Assembly: GCF_025165815.1 (NCBI RefSeq) | Contig: NZ_JAFFZE010000004.1 | Span: 434,001-498,000 of the forward strand | Source of the DNA: Actinophytocola gossypii | GTDB taxonomy: Bacteria > Actinomycetota > Actinomycetes > Mycobacteriales > Pseudonocardiaceae | Length of the DNA: 64,000 nucleotides | Direction of reading: 5' to 3' | Part shown: piece by piece, positions 1 through 9,400 of the stretch | Layout of the letters: every line of letters begins with the position of its first letter | Position numbering within the stretch: position 1 is the stretch's first letter | The notes under the pieces: model-generated | Databases searched by the model: none | Seen by the model: only the letters and a program-made list of their open reading frames with translations | Told to the model about the DNA's origin: nothing | Made by a program: the position numbers and the translations under genes

Positions 1-754
1 GGAGCAGTCCGTAGGCGCCGATGTTCGCCACCGCCCCGCTGAGGATCGCGGCGACCGCGGGCCGGGCCCCCGCGTAGACCGTCGGCAGCCAGAAGTGGAA
101 CGGGAACAGCCCGAGCTTGACGCAGAACGCGATGAAGAACCCGGTCGCGATGAGGAGCGCCGCGTTCGGGTTGACGTCGAGCATGCGCCCGGCCACCTGG
201 TCCATCGAGAGGGTCCCGGTCACCCGGTACACCCCGGCCACCGACAGCAGGAAGATGAACGAGCCCAGCAGGTTGACCGCGGCGAACACCAGTGCCGCCC
301 GCAGCTGGCGCCGCTTGCCGCCGTAGGCGCTGAGCGCGTACGAGGCGGTCATGGCCAGTTCGAAGAAGACGTAGAAGGAGAACACGTCGCCGGTGACGAA
401 CAGGCCGGTCAACCCGGCGGCGAGCAGGACGACCAGCCCGGGGAAGGTCCTGGACCGCGCCCCGCCGCTCGCCTCGTGGACGGCCGCGGCGAGCAGCACC
501 AGCACCGAGAGCAGGGCGAAGGCGACGGCCAGGGCGTCGGCGCGCAGCGTGATGCCGACACCCTCCGGCCAGTCGCCGGTGCGGACCCGCCTGGCACCGC
601 CGGTGAACACCTGGGCGGCGAGCACGGCCAGCAGCACGAGGGTCGCCGCGAGCGATCCGACGCCGAGCCACGCGATCACCCGCCGCCTGCCGTCCAGGGC
701 GACGAGCAGTACCCCGGTCACCCAGGGCACGAGCAGCGCGGTCGACAGCAGCAT
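1..754 (-). CDS. mnhD: Mrp/Mnh antiporter subunit D (3' end outside window)
   Basis: This is a partial gene that runs off the left edge. The ATG at 754 overlaps the mnhC stop by one base (TGATG). The visible ~250 residues are strongly hydrophobic, with several membrane spans and complex-I ND2/ND4-like stretches such as FFELAMTASYALSAYGGK and FHFWLPTVYAGA. In this family subunit D is one of two large proton-channel-like subunits of the multisubunit Na+/H+ antiporter in the cytoplasmic membrane, used for pH and Na+ homeostasis. Gene order A-B-C-D matches Mrp operons; subunits E, F and G would be expected beyond the left edge. The identification is firm as an Mrp-type subunit; the cation specificity cannot be read from sequence. 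Confidence 0.88.
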   Translation of the reverse strand, partial: MLLSTALLVPWVTGVLLVALDGRRRVIAWLGVGSLAATLVLLAVLAAQVFTGGARRVRTGDWPEGVGITLRADALAVAFALLSVLVLLAAAVHEASGGARSRTFPGLVVLLAAGLTGLFVTGDVFSFYVFFELAMTASYALSAYGGKRRQLRAALVFAAVNLLGSFIFLLSVAGVYRVTGTLSMDQVAGRMLDVNPNAALLIATGFFIAFCVKLGLFPFHFWLPTVYAGARPAVAAILSGAVANIGAYGLL

Positions 755-1167
755 CAGGGGGCCCGCTCGCCGTCCGGGTCGCTCTCGATCTCCTCGCGGT
801 CGGCCTGCCGCCGCCGTTCCAGCCCGGCCTCGTGCTCGGCCTCGGTCGCGGCCAGCTCGTCCTGCTCGGCGGTCCGGAAGACCACGATGGCCCGGTGCAC
901 CAGGGCGAGCAGCAGCGCCACCGTGGCCAGCCCGATGACCAGCGCGGTCAGCGCCAGCGCCTGCGGCAGCGGGTCGCTCACCCGCTCGCCCGGCGCCACG
1001 TCGATCGCCGCCCGCCCCCGGCTCAGGCTCGCGGCGATGATCGTGACGACACCGCTCTGCGAGATCAAGATGATGCCCGCGACCATCCTGATCAGGTCCT
1101 GCTTGAGCAGCAGGTAGGCCCCGGAGCCGAACAGGACCGCCGCGGCGACGGCGAAGGCGAGGATCAC
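754..1167 (-). CDS. mnhC: Mrp/Mnh antiporter subunit C
   Basis: This is a 137-residue membrane protein with three hydrophobic segments (about residues 2-20, 28-48 and 72-98), the NuoK-like small subunit of Mrp antiporters. The core stretch LLKQDLIRMVAGIILISQSG is typical of the family. A charged C-terminal tail of about 40 residues (rich in E, R and D) is longer than in many homologues and is probably cytoplasmic. The start overlaps the end of mnhB by 4 bp (ATGA) and the stop overlaps mnhD, so the four genes are almost certainly translationally coupled. It functions only as part of the hetero-oligomeric complex. Confidence 0.9.
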   Translation of the reverse strand: MILAFAVAAAVLFGSGAYLLLKQDLIRMVAGIILISQSGVVTIIAASLSRGRAAIDVAPGERVSDPLPQALALTALVIGLATVALLLALVHRAIVVFRTAEQDELAATEAEHEAGLERRRQADREEIESDPDGERAP

Positions 1168-1640
1168 CGGGCCGCCTCCTCACGCGACCGCGCGAGGTGG
1201 TGCAACAGCACCGTCAGCACGCCGATGACGAGCAGGAACACCCCGAGGTCGAACAGCAGCGGGGTGAACAGCTCCAGGGTGCCGATCGTGGTGACGTGCT
1301 CGCCGGGGCCGGGGCGGTGGGTCACCGGCGGGTCGCCGAGCAGGAGCGGGAAGAACCCGCTGGCGAGCGCGAGGAGCAGCCCGCCGACCGCGGCCTTCGG
1401 GGCGTGCCGCAGTGCCGGCAGCGCCGCCTCGGCCCCCGCCGCCCCGAGCGCCACGTAGGCCAGCGCGACCGCCAGCGCGACGATCACCCCGGCGGCGAAC
1501 CCGTCGCCCACCTCGGCGTAGCCCTTGGCGATCAGGCCGGCCGCGAACATCAGGCTCGGGCCGGGCAGCAGGCGGGCGATGACCCGGACCACCGAGCCCG
1601 GATCCCCGCTCCGGTCGGCACGGCGGTCGTCGGGCCTCAC
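1164..1640 (-). CDS. mnhB: Mrp/Mnh antiporter subunit B
   Basis: A GTG start at 1640 overlaps the mnhA stop (GTGA) and gives a 158-residue protein. Its core runs from ARLLPGPSLMFAAGLIAKGY through a GDGFAAGVIVALAVALAYVA span and ends with two further helices around PLLFDLGVFLLVIGVLTVLL, which is the typical MnhB domain. A much longer open frame extends upstream on this strand, but it lies inside mnhA and has the Arg/Gly-rich composition of an out-of-frame reading, so the short start was chosen. The protein is one of the conserved small membrane subunits of the Mrp Na+/H+ antiporter. Confidence 0.88.
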   Translation of the reverse strand: MRPDDRRADRSGDPGSVVRVIARLLPGPSLMFAAGLIAKGYAEVGDGFAAGVIVALAVALAYVALGAAGAEAALPALRHAPKAAVGGLLLALASGFFPLLLGDPPVTHRPGPGEHVTTIGTLELFTPLLFDLGVFLLVIGVLTVLLHHLARSREEAAR

Positions 1641-3883
1641 CACAACCGCCCCCGCCGGACCAGGGTCGCCACCCCGACGACCGCGACCAGCAGCACGGTG
1701 ATCTCGACCAGGGTGTCCAGCCCGCGGAAGTCGGCGACGATCACCGTGACGACGTCGCCGCCGTGCGCGGACGGGGTGAGCCGGAGGTGCTCGTCGGACA
1801 CGCTGTCCGCCGCGGGCTGGGACAGGAACCCCCACAGGGCGACGAAGGCGGCGAGCCCGGCGAGGAGAGCGGCGAACACGTCCCGCCTGCGCCGGACCGG
1901 GTCGCCGGGAACGAACCGGTCCGGGTCCTCCCTCGGCAGCCGGGACAACGCCGCGACGAACACCAGGGTCAGCATGGTCTCGACCACGACCGCCACCAAC
2001 GCGACGTCCGGGGCGCCGACGAGCGCGTACAGCGCGGCCAGCGCGAAGCCGACCACCGCCAGGGCGAGCGCCACGACCAGCCGGACCCTGGCGCGGGCGG
2101 TCACCACGGTCGCGACGACGACCAGCGCCAGCAGCGGCAGGATCACCCAGTCGGCCCCCTCGACGATGCCGACCATGTACGCGCCGGCGGTCGGCGTGGC
2201 GACGAACGCGACGCCGATCAACAGCCCGGCCGGCACCAGCACCGCCGCGATGCTGCCGCGCAGGTCGCGGACCTCCCGGTCGTGCACCGCGGCCGATACG
2301 CGGTCCAGCGCGCGCAACGTGCCGTCGTAGGCCCGCCGGGGCCCGAACCGCTCCCCCGCCGCGGCGAAGGCCCGCGACAACCCGTCCGTCAGCCTCGGCA
2401 GCACGAGCAGCAGCCCGCCCAGCGCCCAGGCGGCGACCGCCATCAGGTTCTCCGGGCGGGCGTCGAGGTGGTAGCCGGGGGACATCGTGACCGGTTCGCC
2501 CGCCGACACCGTGGCCGCGTCCTCGGCCAGCCGCGCGAACGGCTCCACGACGACGCCGCCGAGCACCGCGACCGCGGCCAGGACCACGACCGGGGCGACG
2601 AGCAGTGTGGAGGCCGCACCCACCGACCCGCGCGCGGGTCCGAGGAACAGCCCGATCCAGAAGCGTCCGATGTAGGCGAACGTCAGGGTCGCCGCGACGA
2701 CCGCCAGCACCACGGTCACCGGGCCGCGCTCGACCGCCGCGGCGAACAACAGCTCGTCCTTGAAGAACCCCACGGTGAGCGGCAGCGCGGCCAGCGTCGC
2801 CGATGCGGCCCCGGCGGCCACCGCGAGCACCGGCACGCGGCGGCCGAGGCCGCCCAGGCGGGACAGCCGGTCCTCGCCGGTGGCCATCGTCACCGCCCCC
2901 GCGGTCATGAACAGTGCGCTCTTGGCGATCCCGTGCGCCAGCACGTAGAACGCGGCCGCGCCGTTGGCCGCCGCTCCCCCGATCCCGTAGAGCATCACCA
3001 TGTACCCGTACTGCGAGATCGTGGAGTAGGCGAGCACCTGCTTGAGCACGTCCCGGCGCAGCGCGAGCACCCCGCCGACCACCACCGAGGCCGCCCCGAC
3101 GACCACCAGCCCGGTCAGCACCGCCTCGCTGCGGGCCAGCAGCGGGTGCACCCGCCCGAGCACCAGCACGCCGGCCGCGACCATGGCCGCCGAGTGCAGG
3201 TACGCCGAGACCGGGGTCGGCGCCGCCATCGCTTTCGGGAGCCAGAAGTGCAGCGGCACCTGCGCGCTCTTGGCCAGCGCGGCCACGGCCAGCAACGCGG
3301 CGGCGAGCGTGGTCGTGGTCGATGGCTCGGCCCGGTCCAGCAGTTCGGGAATGGCGAACGTCCCGTGCTCCGCGTGCAGGAGCACGGCGGCGACCAGCAT
3401 CGCCACCGCGGCGACGACCGTGACCAGCAACGCCATCAACGCCGACCTGCGTGCCTCCCGCTCGGCCCGGTCGAAGCCGATGAGGAAGTACGAGCACACC
3501 GCGGTCAGGTCGAAGAACACGAACACCAGCACGAGGTCCTGCGCGGTGGCCAGCCCCACCATGGACACCGCGAACAACGTCATCCACGGCCAGAACCGCC
3601 ACCGCTCCACCGCCGGGCGGCGCTGGTGCTCCAGGTGCAGGGTCAGGTAGCGGGTGCCGTAGGCGAAGACGAGCGCGCCGACACCGGTGGCCAGCAGCCC
3701 GTAGAGCACGGCGAGCCCGTCGAGCGCGAAGGCCAGCCGCAGGTCCAGGCTCGGCGCCCACGGCAGCGAGAACCCCGCGCCGCCGGCGAACAGGCACAGC
3801 GCGAAGCCCGCGACCGCGATCACGCAGGCCGACCATCCCGGCCGGTCCGCGGTGGGCCGCGTCCCGCCGCGATCGACAGCCAC
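1637..3883 (-). CDS. mnhA: Mrp/Mnh antiporter subunit A
   Basis: This 748-residue polytopic membrane protein is the largest Mrp subunit. It carries the ND5-like proton-translocating core, with the conserved LHFWLPKAMAAPTPVSAYLH and LAYSTISQYGYMVMLY stretches. After about residue 560 comes the additional C-terminal DUF4040/MbhE-like membrane domain that marks MrpA. The GTG start at 3883 is preceded by AGGAG with 5-base spacing. It is the first gene of the operon; 122 bp separate it from the divergently transcribed khtT-like gene, so its promoter should lie there. The length is slightly short compared with Bacillus MrpA (~800 residues) but normal for actinobacteria. Confidence 0.92.
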   Translation of the reverse strand: MAVDRGGTRPTADRPGWSACVIAVAGFALCLFAGGAGFSLPWAPSLDLRLAFALDGLAVLYGLLATGVGALVFAYGTRYLTLHLEHQRRPAVERWRFWPWMTLFAVSMVGLATAQDLVLVFVFFDLTAVCSYFLIGFDRAEREARRSALMALLVTVVAAVAMLVAAVLLHAEHGTFAIPELLDRAEPSTTTTLAAALLAVAALAKSAQVPLHFWLPKAMAAPTPVSAYLHSAAMVAAGVLVLGRVHPLLARSEAVLTGLVVVGAASVVVGGVLALRRDVLKQVLAYSTISQYGYMVMLYGIGGAAANGAAAFYVLAHGIAKSALFMTAGAVTMATGEDRLSRLGGLGRRVPVLAVAAGAASATLAALPLTVGFFKDELLFAAAVERGPVTVVLAVVAATLTFAYIGRFWIGLFLGPARGSVGAASTLLVAPVVVLAAVAVLGGVVVEPFARLAEDAATVSAGEPVTMSPGYHLDARPENLMAVAAWALGGLLLVLPRLTDGLSRAFAAAGERFGPRRAYDGTLRALDRVSAAVHDREVRDLRGSIAAVLVPAGLLIGVAFVATPTAGAYMVGIVEGADWVILPLLALVVVATVVTARARVRLVVALALAVVGFALAALYALVGAPDVALVAVVVETMLTLVFVAALSRLPREDPDRFVPGDPVRRRRDVFAALLAGLAAFVALWGFLSQPAADSVSDEHLRLTPSAHGGDVVTVIVADFRGLDTLVEITVLLVAVVGVATLVRRGRLW

Positions 3884-4005
3884 GGCAACTCCTCGGACAG
3901 GCAGCGGGCCAAACCGAACGGTAATTGATCCGGACCTGGCTCGCAGGGCGTCGAACCGCCGGTACCGATGTTGCTCCCGCCGGGTGCCTGTGCCACTGTC
4001 GGGCC

Positions 4006-4494
4006 ATGGACGTCGAGGTGCGCAGGCGTGATCTGCCGGGTCTTGGCAAGCAGTTCGAGATCGGCTGCGACAAGGGCGGCCGGGTCGCCGTCGTCGTGCA
4101 GAACAACGGCGCGCGCCACCTCTACACCTTCGAGCCGGCCGAGGACGCGGCCAGCACCGCGCTCACGCTCGACGAGGACCAGGCACGGACGCTCGGCGCC
4201 ATTCTGGCGGGTGTCTTCTTCCAGCCCGTCGGCGCGGACCACGACGCCCCGGCCGTGTTCGGTGCGGTGGCGATCGACTGGTTGACCGTGGACGTGCCGG
4301 CGACGGTGGTCGGTGACGTCGTGCCCGTCGACCATCCCTCGGCCACGCTGGTCGCCATCGTGCGCGACGAGCACACCGTCATGAAGCCGGGTCCTCGGGA
4401 GCCACTGCACGCGGGTGACCAGCTCCTGGTCACCGGTCACCGCTCGGACATCGCCACCGTCCGCGCGCAGCTCACCGGCACCGCGGCGGGCTGA
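4006..4494 (+). CDS. KhtT-like cation:proton antiporter regulatory protein (TrkA-C/RCK-C domain)
   Basis: The ATG at 4006 gives 162 residues. The N-terminal ~75 residues (from VRRRDLPGLGKQFEI) resemble the N-domain of KhtT, and the C-terminal ~70 residues form a TrkA-C (RCK-C) domain ending HAGDQLLVTGHRSDIATVR. Proteins of this type bind small ligands and gate a partner CPA2-type K+(Na+)/H+ antiporter. No KhtU-like partner lies next to it; its only ion-transport neighbour is the divergent Mrp operon. An upstream in-frame start exists at 3925, but the extra residues have no family character, so the internal ATG was chosen. Confidence 0.72.
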   Translation: MDVEVRRRDLPGLGKQFEIGCDKGGRVAVVVQNNGARHLYTFEPAEDAASTALTLDEDQARTLGAILAGVFFQPVGADHDAPAVFGAVAIDWLTVDVPATVVGDVVPVDHPSATLVAIVRDEHTVMKPGPREPLHAGDQLLVTGHRSDIATVRAQLTGTAAG

Positions 4495-4509
4495 CGCCGG
4501 GTCGGACGC

Positions 4510-5352
4510 TCAGCCGGTCGCGAAGTCCTCGTGGCCCAGCACGGCGAGCAGGCGGATCTTGTCCTCCGCCTCGCTGCCCGGTGCGGGCGTGAGCACCAGC
4601 AGAGCCTGGGACTGGTCCTCGGTGAACAGCGCCTGGCAGTCGATGTCGATCCGGCCGACCTGGGGGTGCACCAGGGTCTTGTGGTCCGCGAACCGCTGCG
4701 CGACCTCGTGCCGCTCCCAGAGCGCGCGGAACTCCTCGGACCCGGCCAGCAGCGTGCGAACCAGTTCGCCGGCCCTGGACCGCTCCCCCGCCGCCCCGTA
4801 GACCGCCCGCAGGGAGGCGACCAGGCTGCGCGCCTGCCGGTCGTGGTCCTCTGGCGGGTAGACGTTCCGCGACGCCGGATCGGTGAACCACCGGTACACG
4901 TCGCAGCGCGCCCAGCCGGTCAGCCGGGACCGGTCGCCGAAGATCATCGTCGCGAGCCGGTTCGCCACCAGCGTCTCGCCGAGGGAGGACAGGATCAGCG
5001 CCGGGCTGTCCTCCAGCCGGTCCAGCACCCGCAGCAGCGCGGGCGCCACGTGGGCGTCCGCCGGGGTGCGTCGCGGCACGTTGTGCCCGGCCAGCCGGTA
5101 GAGGTGGTCGCGTTCGTCGGCGGTGAGGCGCAGTGCCCTGGCCAGGGACGCCAGCATCTGCTCGGACGGCTGCGGACCGCGCTGCTGTTCGAGGCGCACG
5201 TAGTAGTCGACCGACATCCCGGTCAGGCCGGCGACCTCCTCGCGCCGCAGTCCCGGTGTCCGGCGGCGTGGCCCTGGCACCAGCCCGACGTCGGACGGGC
5301 GCAACGCCTCCCGGCGGCGGCGCAGGAAGTCGGCGAGAGCGACACGGTTCAT
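4510..5352 (-). CDS. XRE-family transcriptional regulator, MmyB-like ligand domain
   Basis: This 280-residue protein starts with a helix-turn-helix (about residues 25-80, with RRTPGLRREEVAGLTGMSVDYYVRLEQ). It continues with the MmyB-like domain seen in many actinobacterial XRE regulators, which has a PAS-like fold (ALILSSLGETLVANRLATMIFG). The family is usually a repressor or activator of an adjacent oxidoreductase gene and may sense a fatty-acid-like ligand. Here it is transcribed away from an SDR gene whose start is 100 bp upstream, so that SDR/tautomerase pair is the likely target. The gene end faces the khtT-like gene with a 15-bp gap. Confidence 0.85.
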   Translation of the reverse strand: MNRVALADFLRRRREALRPSDVGLVPGPRRRTPGLRREEVAGLTGMSVDYYVRLEQQRGPQPSEQMLASLARALRLTADERDHLYRLAGHNVPRRTPADAHVAPALLRVLDRLEDSPALILSSLGETLVANRLATMIFGDRSRLTGWARCDVYRWFTDPASRNVYPPEDHDRQARSLVASLRAVYGAAGERSRAGELVRTLLAGSEEFRALWERHEVAQRFADHKTLVHPQVGRIDIDCQALFTEDQSQALLVLTPAPGSEAEDKIRLLAVLGHEDFATG

Positions 5353-5452
5353 GCCTCCATGGTGCGCCGGTCCGGCGAGCCCAGCCAGGGATCCCCGGTC
5401 CCCCGACAACGGGCCCCTCCCGCGCCGGGCGCGGCCGACGCACAGTGGGGCC

Positions 5453-6211
5453 ATGGACATCACCGGCAACACGATCTTCGTTCCCGGCGCCACCTCCGGC
5501 ATCGGTCTCGCCCTCGCCCTGCGCCTGCGGGACAGGGGCAACACCGTGATCATCGGCGGCAGGCGCACCGACGTACTGGAGACGCTGGCCGCCGAGCACG
5601 GCTTCGGCACCGTCCGCATCGACACCACCGACCCGGCGTCGATCAGCGAGGCGACCGCCGACGTGGTGCGGCGTTACCCCGACCTGAACGTGCTGGTCGC
5701 CATGGCCGGCATCATGCGGATCGAGGACTGGACGACGCCCGGTTTCCTGGCCGACGCCGAGGAGATCGTCATCACCAACGTCCTCGGCCCGATCCGGCTG
5801 ATCGCCGCGCTCACCGAGCACCTGCGGACCCGCCCCGGCGCCGCCGTCGTCACCGTCTCCTCCGGACTCGCACACACCCCGCTGCGCCCCACCCCCACCT
5901 ACAACGCCACCAAGGCCGCGATCCACATGCTCAGCGAGACGCTGCGCCTGCAGTTCGCGGACATCGGCGTCCAGGTGATCGAGCTCGTGCCGCCCGCGGT
6001 GCGCACGACGCTCCTGCCGGGCCAGGAGACGTCGGAGGTCGCCATGCCCCTGGACGACTTCGCCGACGAGGTCGTGGATCTCCTCGAGAAGGACCCCGAC
6101 GCCCACGAGATCCTCGTCGAGCGGGTGAAGTTCCTCCGCTTCGGCGAGGTCCGCGGCGACTACGACCAGGTCGTCGCCACCCTCAACTCCGCCGACCCGC
6201 ACGCCGGCTGA
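5453..6211 (+). CDS. SDR-family oxidoreductase (DltE-like)
   Basis: This 252-residue short-chain dehydrogenase/reductase has the NAD(P)-binding motif GATSGIG (residues 12-18), a catalytic serine at about 136-137, and the YxxxK pair Y150/K154 in YNATK. The ATG at 5453 was preferred over an upstream in-frame ATG because it places the nucleotide-binding motif ten residues from the N-terminus, as usual. It lies divergently from the XRE regulator and 18 bp before a tautomerase gene, so the two enzymes are probably co-expressed. The substrate is not deducible. Confidence 0.87.
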   Translation: MDITGNTIFVPGATSGIGLALALRLRDRGNTVIIGGRRTDVLETLAAEHGFGTVRIDTTDPASISEATADVVRRYPDLNVLVAMAGIMRIEDWTTPGFLADAEEIVITNVLGPIRLIAALTEHLRTRPGAAVVTVSSGLAHTPLRPTPTYNATKAAIHMLSETLRLQFADIGVQVIELVPPAVRTTLLPGQETSEVAMPLDDFADEVVDLLEKDPDAHEILVERVKFLRFGEVRGDYDQVVATLNSADPHAG

Positions 6212-6229
6212 CCACGGAAGCAGGAGACC

Positions 6230-6436
6230 ATGCCCTACGCCAACCTGAAGATCCCCGCCGGCACCCTCACCGACGAGTCCAAGAAGAAGCTCCGGGACGC
6301 CGTCACCGACGCCTTCGCCACGGTCTACGGCGAACGCGCCCGACCGAACACCCTCGTGATCCTCGAGGAAGTGCCCGACGGCGGCTGGAGCCTCGGCGGC
6401 ACCGTCCTCAACGAGGGAAACCTCGGCCGCGTGTGA
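6230..6436 (+). CDS. 4-oxalocrotonate tautomerase-family protein
   Basis: This 68-residue protein starts Met-Pro, and the N-terminal proline exposed after Met removal is the catalytic base in this family. Conserved features are the PYANLKIPAG strand, the central helix (KKKLRDAVTDAFATVYG) and the C-terminal VILEEVPDGGWSLGG segment. Such proteins form small homo-oligomers and tautomerise or hydrate enol/keto acids. The start is preceded by CAGGAGACC, a good ribosome-binding site. It follows the SDR gene by 18 bp. Confidence 0.85.
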   Translation: MPYANLKIPAGTLTDESKKKLRDAVTDAFATVYGERARPNTLVILEEVPDGGWSLGGTVLNEGNLGRV

Positions 6437-6474
6437 CGGCGACACGTCCTTGTCCGCCGCTGTCCGGGTGACTT

Positions 6475-9400
6475 ATGTTTGTCCCCCGGTCGGGGGGTGA
6501 GGGGCCCACGGTGGCTGTTCGGATCCAGGTGTTGGGTTCGTTGCGAGTATGGCGTGACGGTGGGGAACTCGACCTCGGCCCGCCCGCCCGGCGCGCGGTG
6601 CTGGGGTTGCTGGTGCTCGGCGGCGGCGAGACGGTGACCACCCGCGCGCTGGTCGACGCGCTGTGGGGCGACCAACCGCCGCGCAGCGCGGTGAACGTGG
6701 TGCAGACCCACGTCAAACACCTGCGCCGGCTGCTGGAACCCGACCGGCCGTCGCGCACCGGCAGCGTGCTGCTGCCACACGTCAACGGCGGCTACGCGCT
6801 CAACCAGGACGCCGTCGACGTCGACCTGGCCCGGGTCCGCCGCCTGCTCGCCGAGGCCGACCACGACGGGGACCGGGCCGCGGCGTCGCTCGGCGAGGCG
6901 TTGCGGCTGTGGCACGGGCCGCCGCTGGCCGACATCCCGATGCTCGCCACCCAGCCGAAGGTCGTCGCACTGGTCGCCGAGCGGCGGAAGGTACTCGCCA
7001 GGTACGGCGACGTGATGATCGCGAACGGCGCCGCCACGGAGGTCCTGCCCGACATCGCCGCGGCGGCCGCCGAGCAACCGTTCGACGAACCGGCGCAGGC
7101 TCGGCTCATCCGCGCCTACCACGCGGTCGGGCTGCGGGCCACGGCTTTCCAGGTCTACCACGACGTTCGTGACCGGCTCGTCGAGGAGCTCGGGATCGAC
7201 CCCGGCCCTGAGCTGCGCGCGGCGCACACGGCGCTGCTGCACCCCGACGCCGGTCCGGCCACCGATCCCCTGCCGGCCCCGAGGGTGCCGAGGCAACTGC
7301 CGGCCGAGCCGCCGGGGTTCACCGGCCGGGTCGACCAACTGTCCGTTCTGGACCGGCTGCTGCCGAGGTCCGGCACCGGCGGGGCGGTGACGATCGCCGC
7401 GATCTCCGGCACCGCTGGCGTGGGCAAGACCGCGCTCGCCGTGCACTGGGCACACCGCGTCCGGGACCGTTTCCCCGACGGGGAGCTCTACGCGAACCTG
7501 CGTGGGCACGCGCACGGCCCACCGGCGCGGCCGATCGAGATCCTCACCCAGTTCCTGCTCGCCCTCGGCATCCCCGCCGAACGCGCTCCCGCCGACCTGG
7601 AGACCGCCTCCGCCCTCTACCGCACCATGATGACCGGCCGGAAGACGTTGGTACTGCTGGACAACGTCGCCGGGCCGGACCAGGTCCGGCCGCTGCTGCC
7701 GGCCGGCGCGGGCAGCATGGTCGTGGTGACCGGCCGGGACCAGCTGTCCGGGCTGGTCGCCACCCACGGCGCGCACCAGCTCACGCTCACCGTGCTGAGC
7801 CCGGACGACGCGCTGGAGCTGCTGGCCCGCGTACTGGGCGCCGAGCGGGTGCTGGCCGAACCCGAGCCGGCCGCCGAGTTCGCCAAGCTGTGCGTCTACC
7901 TGCCGCTCGCGCTGCGGATCGCCGCGGCCAACCTGGCCGACCACCCGTGGCTCGGGATCGAGGACCACGTCCTGGAGCTGCGCGACGGCAACCTGCTGGC
8001 CGCGCTCGCGGTGCAGGGCGACGAGCAGACGGCGGTGCGTACGGCGTTCGACCTCTCCTACGCCGCGTTGCCGGACGCCGCGCGGCGGGTGTTCCGCCTG
8101 CTGAGCCTGGTCCCGGGCACCGACGTCAGCACCGAGGCGGTCGCCGCGCTCGCCAGCACGGACCCCCGGGAGGCCGGTGCGCTGCTGCACCAGCTCGCCG
8201 GTGCCCACCTCGTCGAGCACTACGCACCGGGCCGGTACCGCTTCCACGACCTACTCCGCCGGTACGCGGCCGAGCAGCCGGAACCCGAGCGGGACACGGC
8301 ACTGGACCGGCTGTACGACTGGTACCTGCACGCGGTGGACGCCGCCGCCCGGCTGCTGTACCCGCACATGCTGCGGCTGCCGGTGCCGGTCACCGAGACA
8401 CGGGCACCCTCGGCCGTCACGGATCCGGCCACGGCGTCGGGCTGGCTGGACACCGAACGCGGGAACCTCGTCGCCGCGATCCAGCACGCCGGGTCGCGCC
8501 CGGTGGCGTGGCTGCTCGCCGACGCCCTGCGCGGCTACTTCTGGATGTGCGCGCGCAAGGTCGACTGGCAGACCGCGGCCGAGGCGGGCCTGGCCGCGGC
8601 CGAAGCGGCCGGGGACCCGATGGCACTGGCCGCCGCCCGGCTCAGCCTGGCCGACCTGAACTTCCGGCAGGGCAGGGCGCGGCTGGCCGTCCGGCACCAC
8701 ACCCACGCGCTGCTGTACGCCCGGCGAGCCGGTTGGCCGGAGGCCCAGGCGGCGGTGCAGGGCAACCTCGGCCTCGTCCACCGCCGGTCCGGTCGGCTCA
8801 CCAGCGCCGCGGCCCGGTTCGGGCGGGGACTGACGCTGAGCCGCGCGATCGGCCAGACCGCGGGTGAGGCGGTGGCACTGGGCAACCTCGGCCTGGTGCA
8901 CTGGGAGATGGGCCGGCTGGCGCTCGCGGCCGACCACCACGCCCAGGCGCTGCGCGGGCACCGGCGCGTCGGCTCGCGCTACGGCGAGGCGCTCAGCCTG
9001 AGCCACCTCGGTCAGGCGCAGCGCTCACGCGGCCTGCTGACCGAGGCGGCCGACGTGCTCACCAGGGCGGTCGAGCTGTACCGCGAGGCCGGCGCCCGCG
9101 CCGGCGAGGCGGAGGCCCGCGGCCGACTGGCCGCGACCCACGCCGACCTCGGCCGCCGGGCGGCGGCCCTCGACCACGCGCGGGCCGCGTTCGAGCTGGC
9201 CAGGGAGACCGGCGACCCGAGGGCCACCGCGGAGACACTGGCCACGCTCGCCGCCGTGCACCACGGTCTCGGGAACCGGCCGGAGGCCGTCGGCCGGTAC
9301 CGGCAGGCACTCGACCTGATCCGCGAGACCGGTGACCGGTACCCGGAGGTCGACGCGCTCATCGGCCTTGCGGTGGCGGCCGGGGAGGTCGGGACCGCCC

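Noticed and set aside
1164-4106. A 980-codon frame that ends as mnhB
   Set aside because: Only the last 158 codons read as a protein; the rest is out-of-frame mnhA. The real start is the GTG at 1640.
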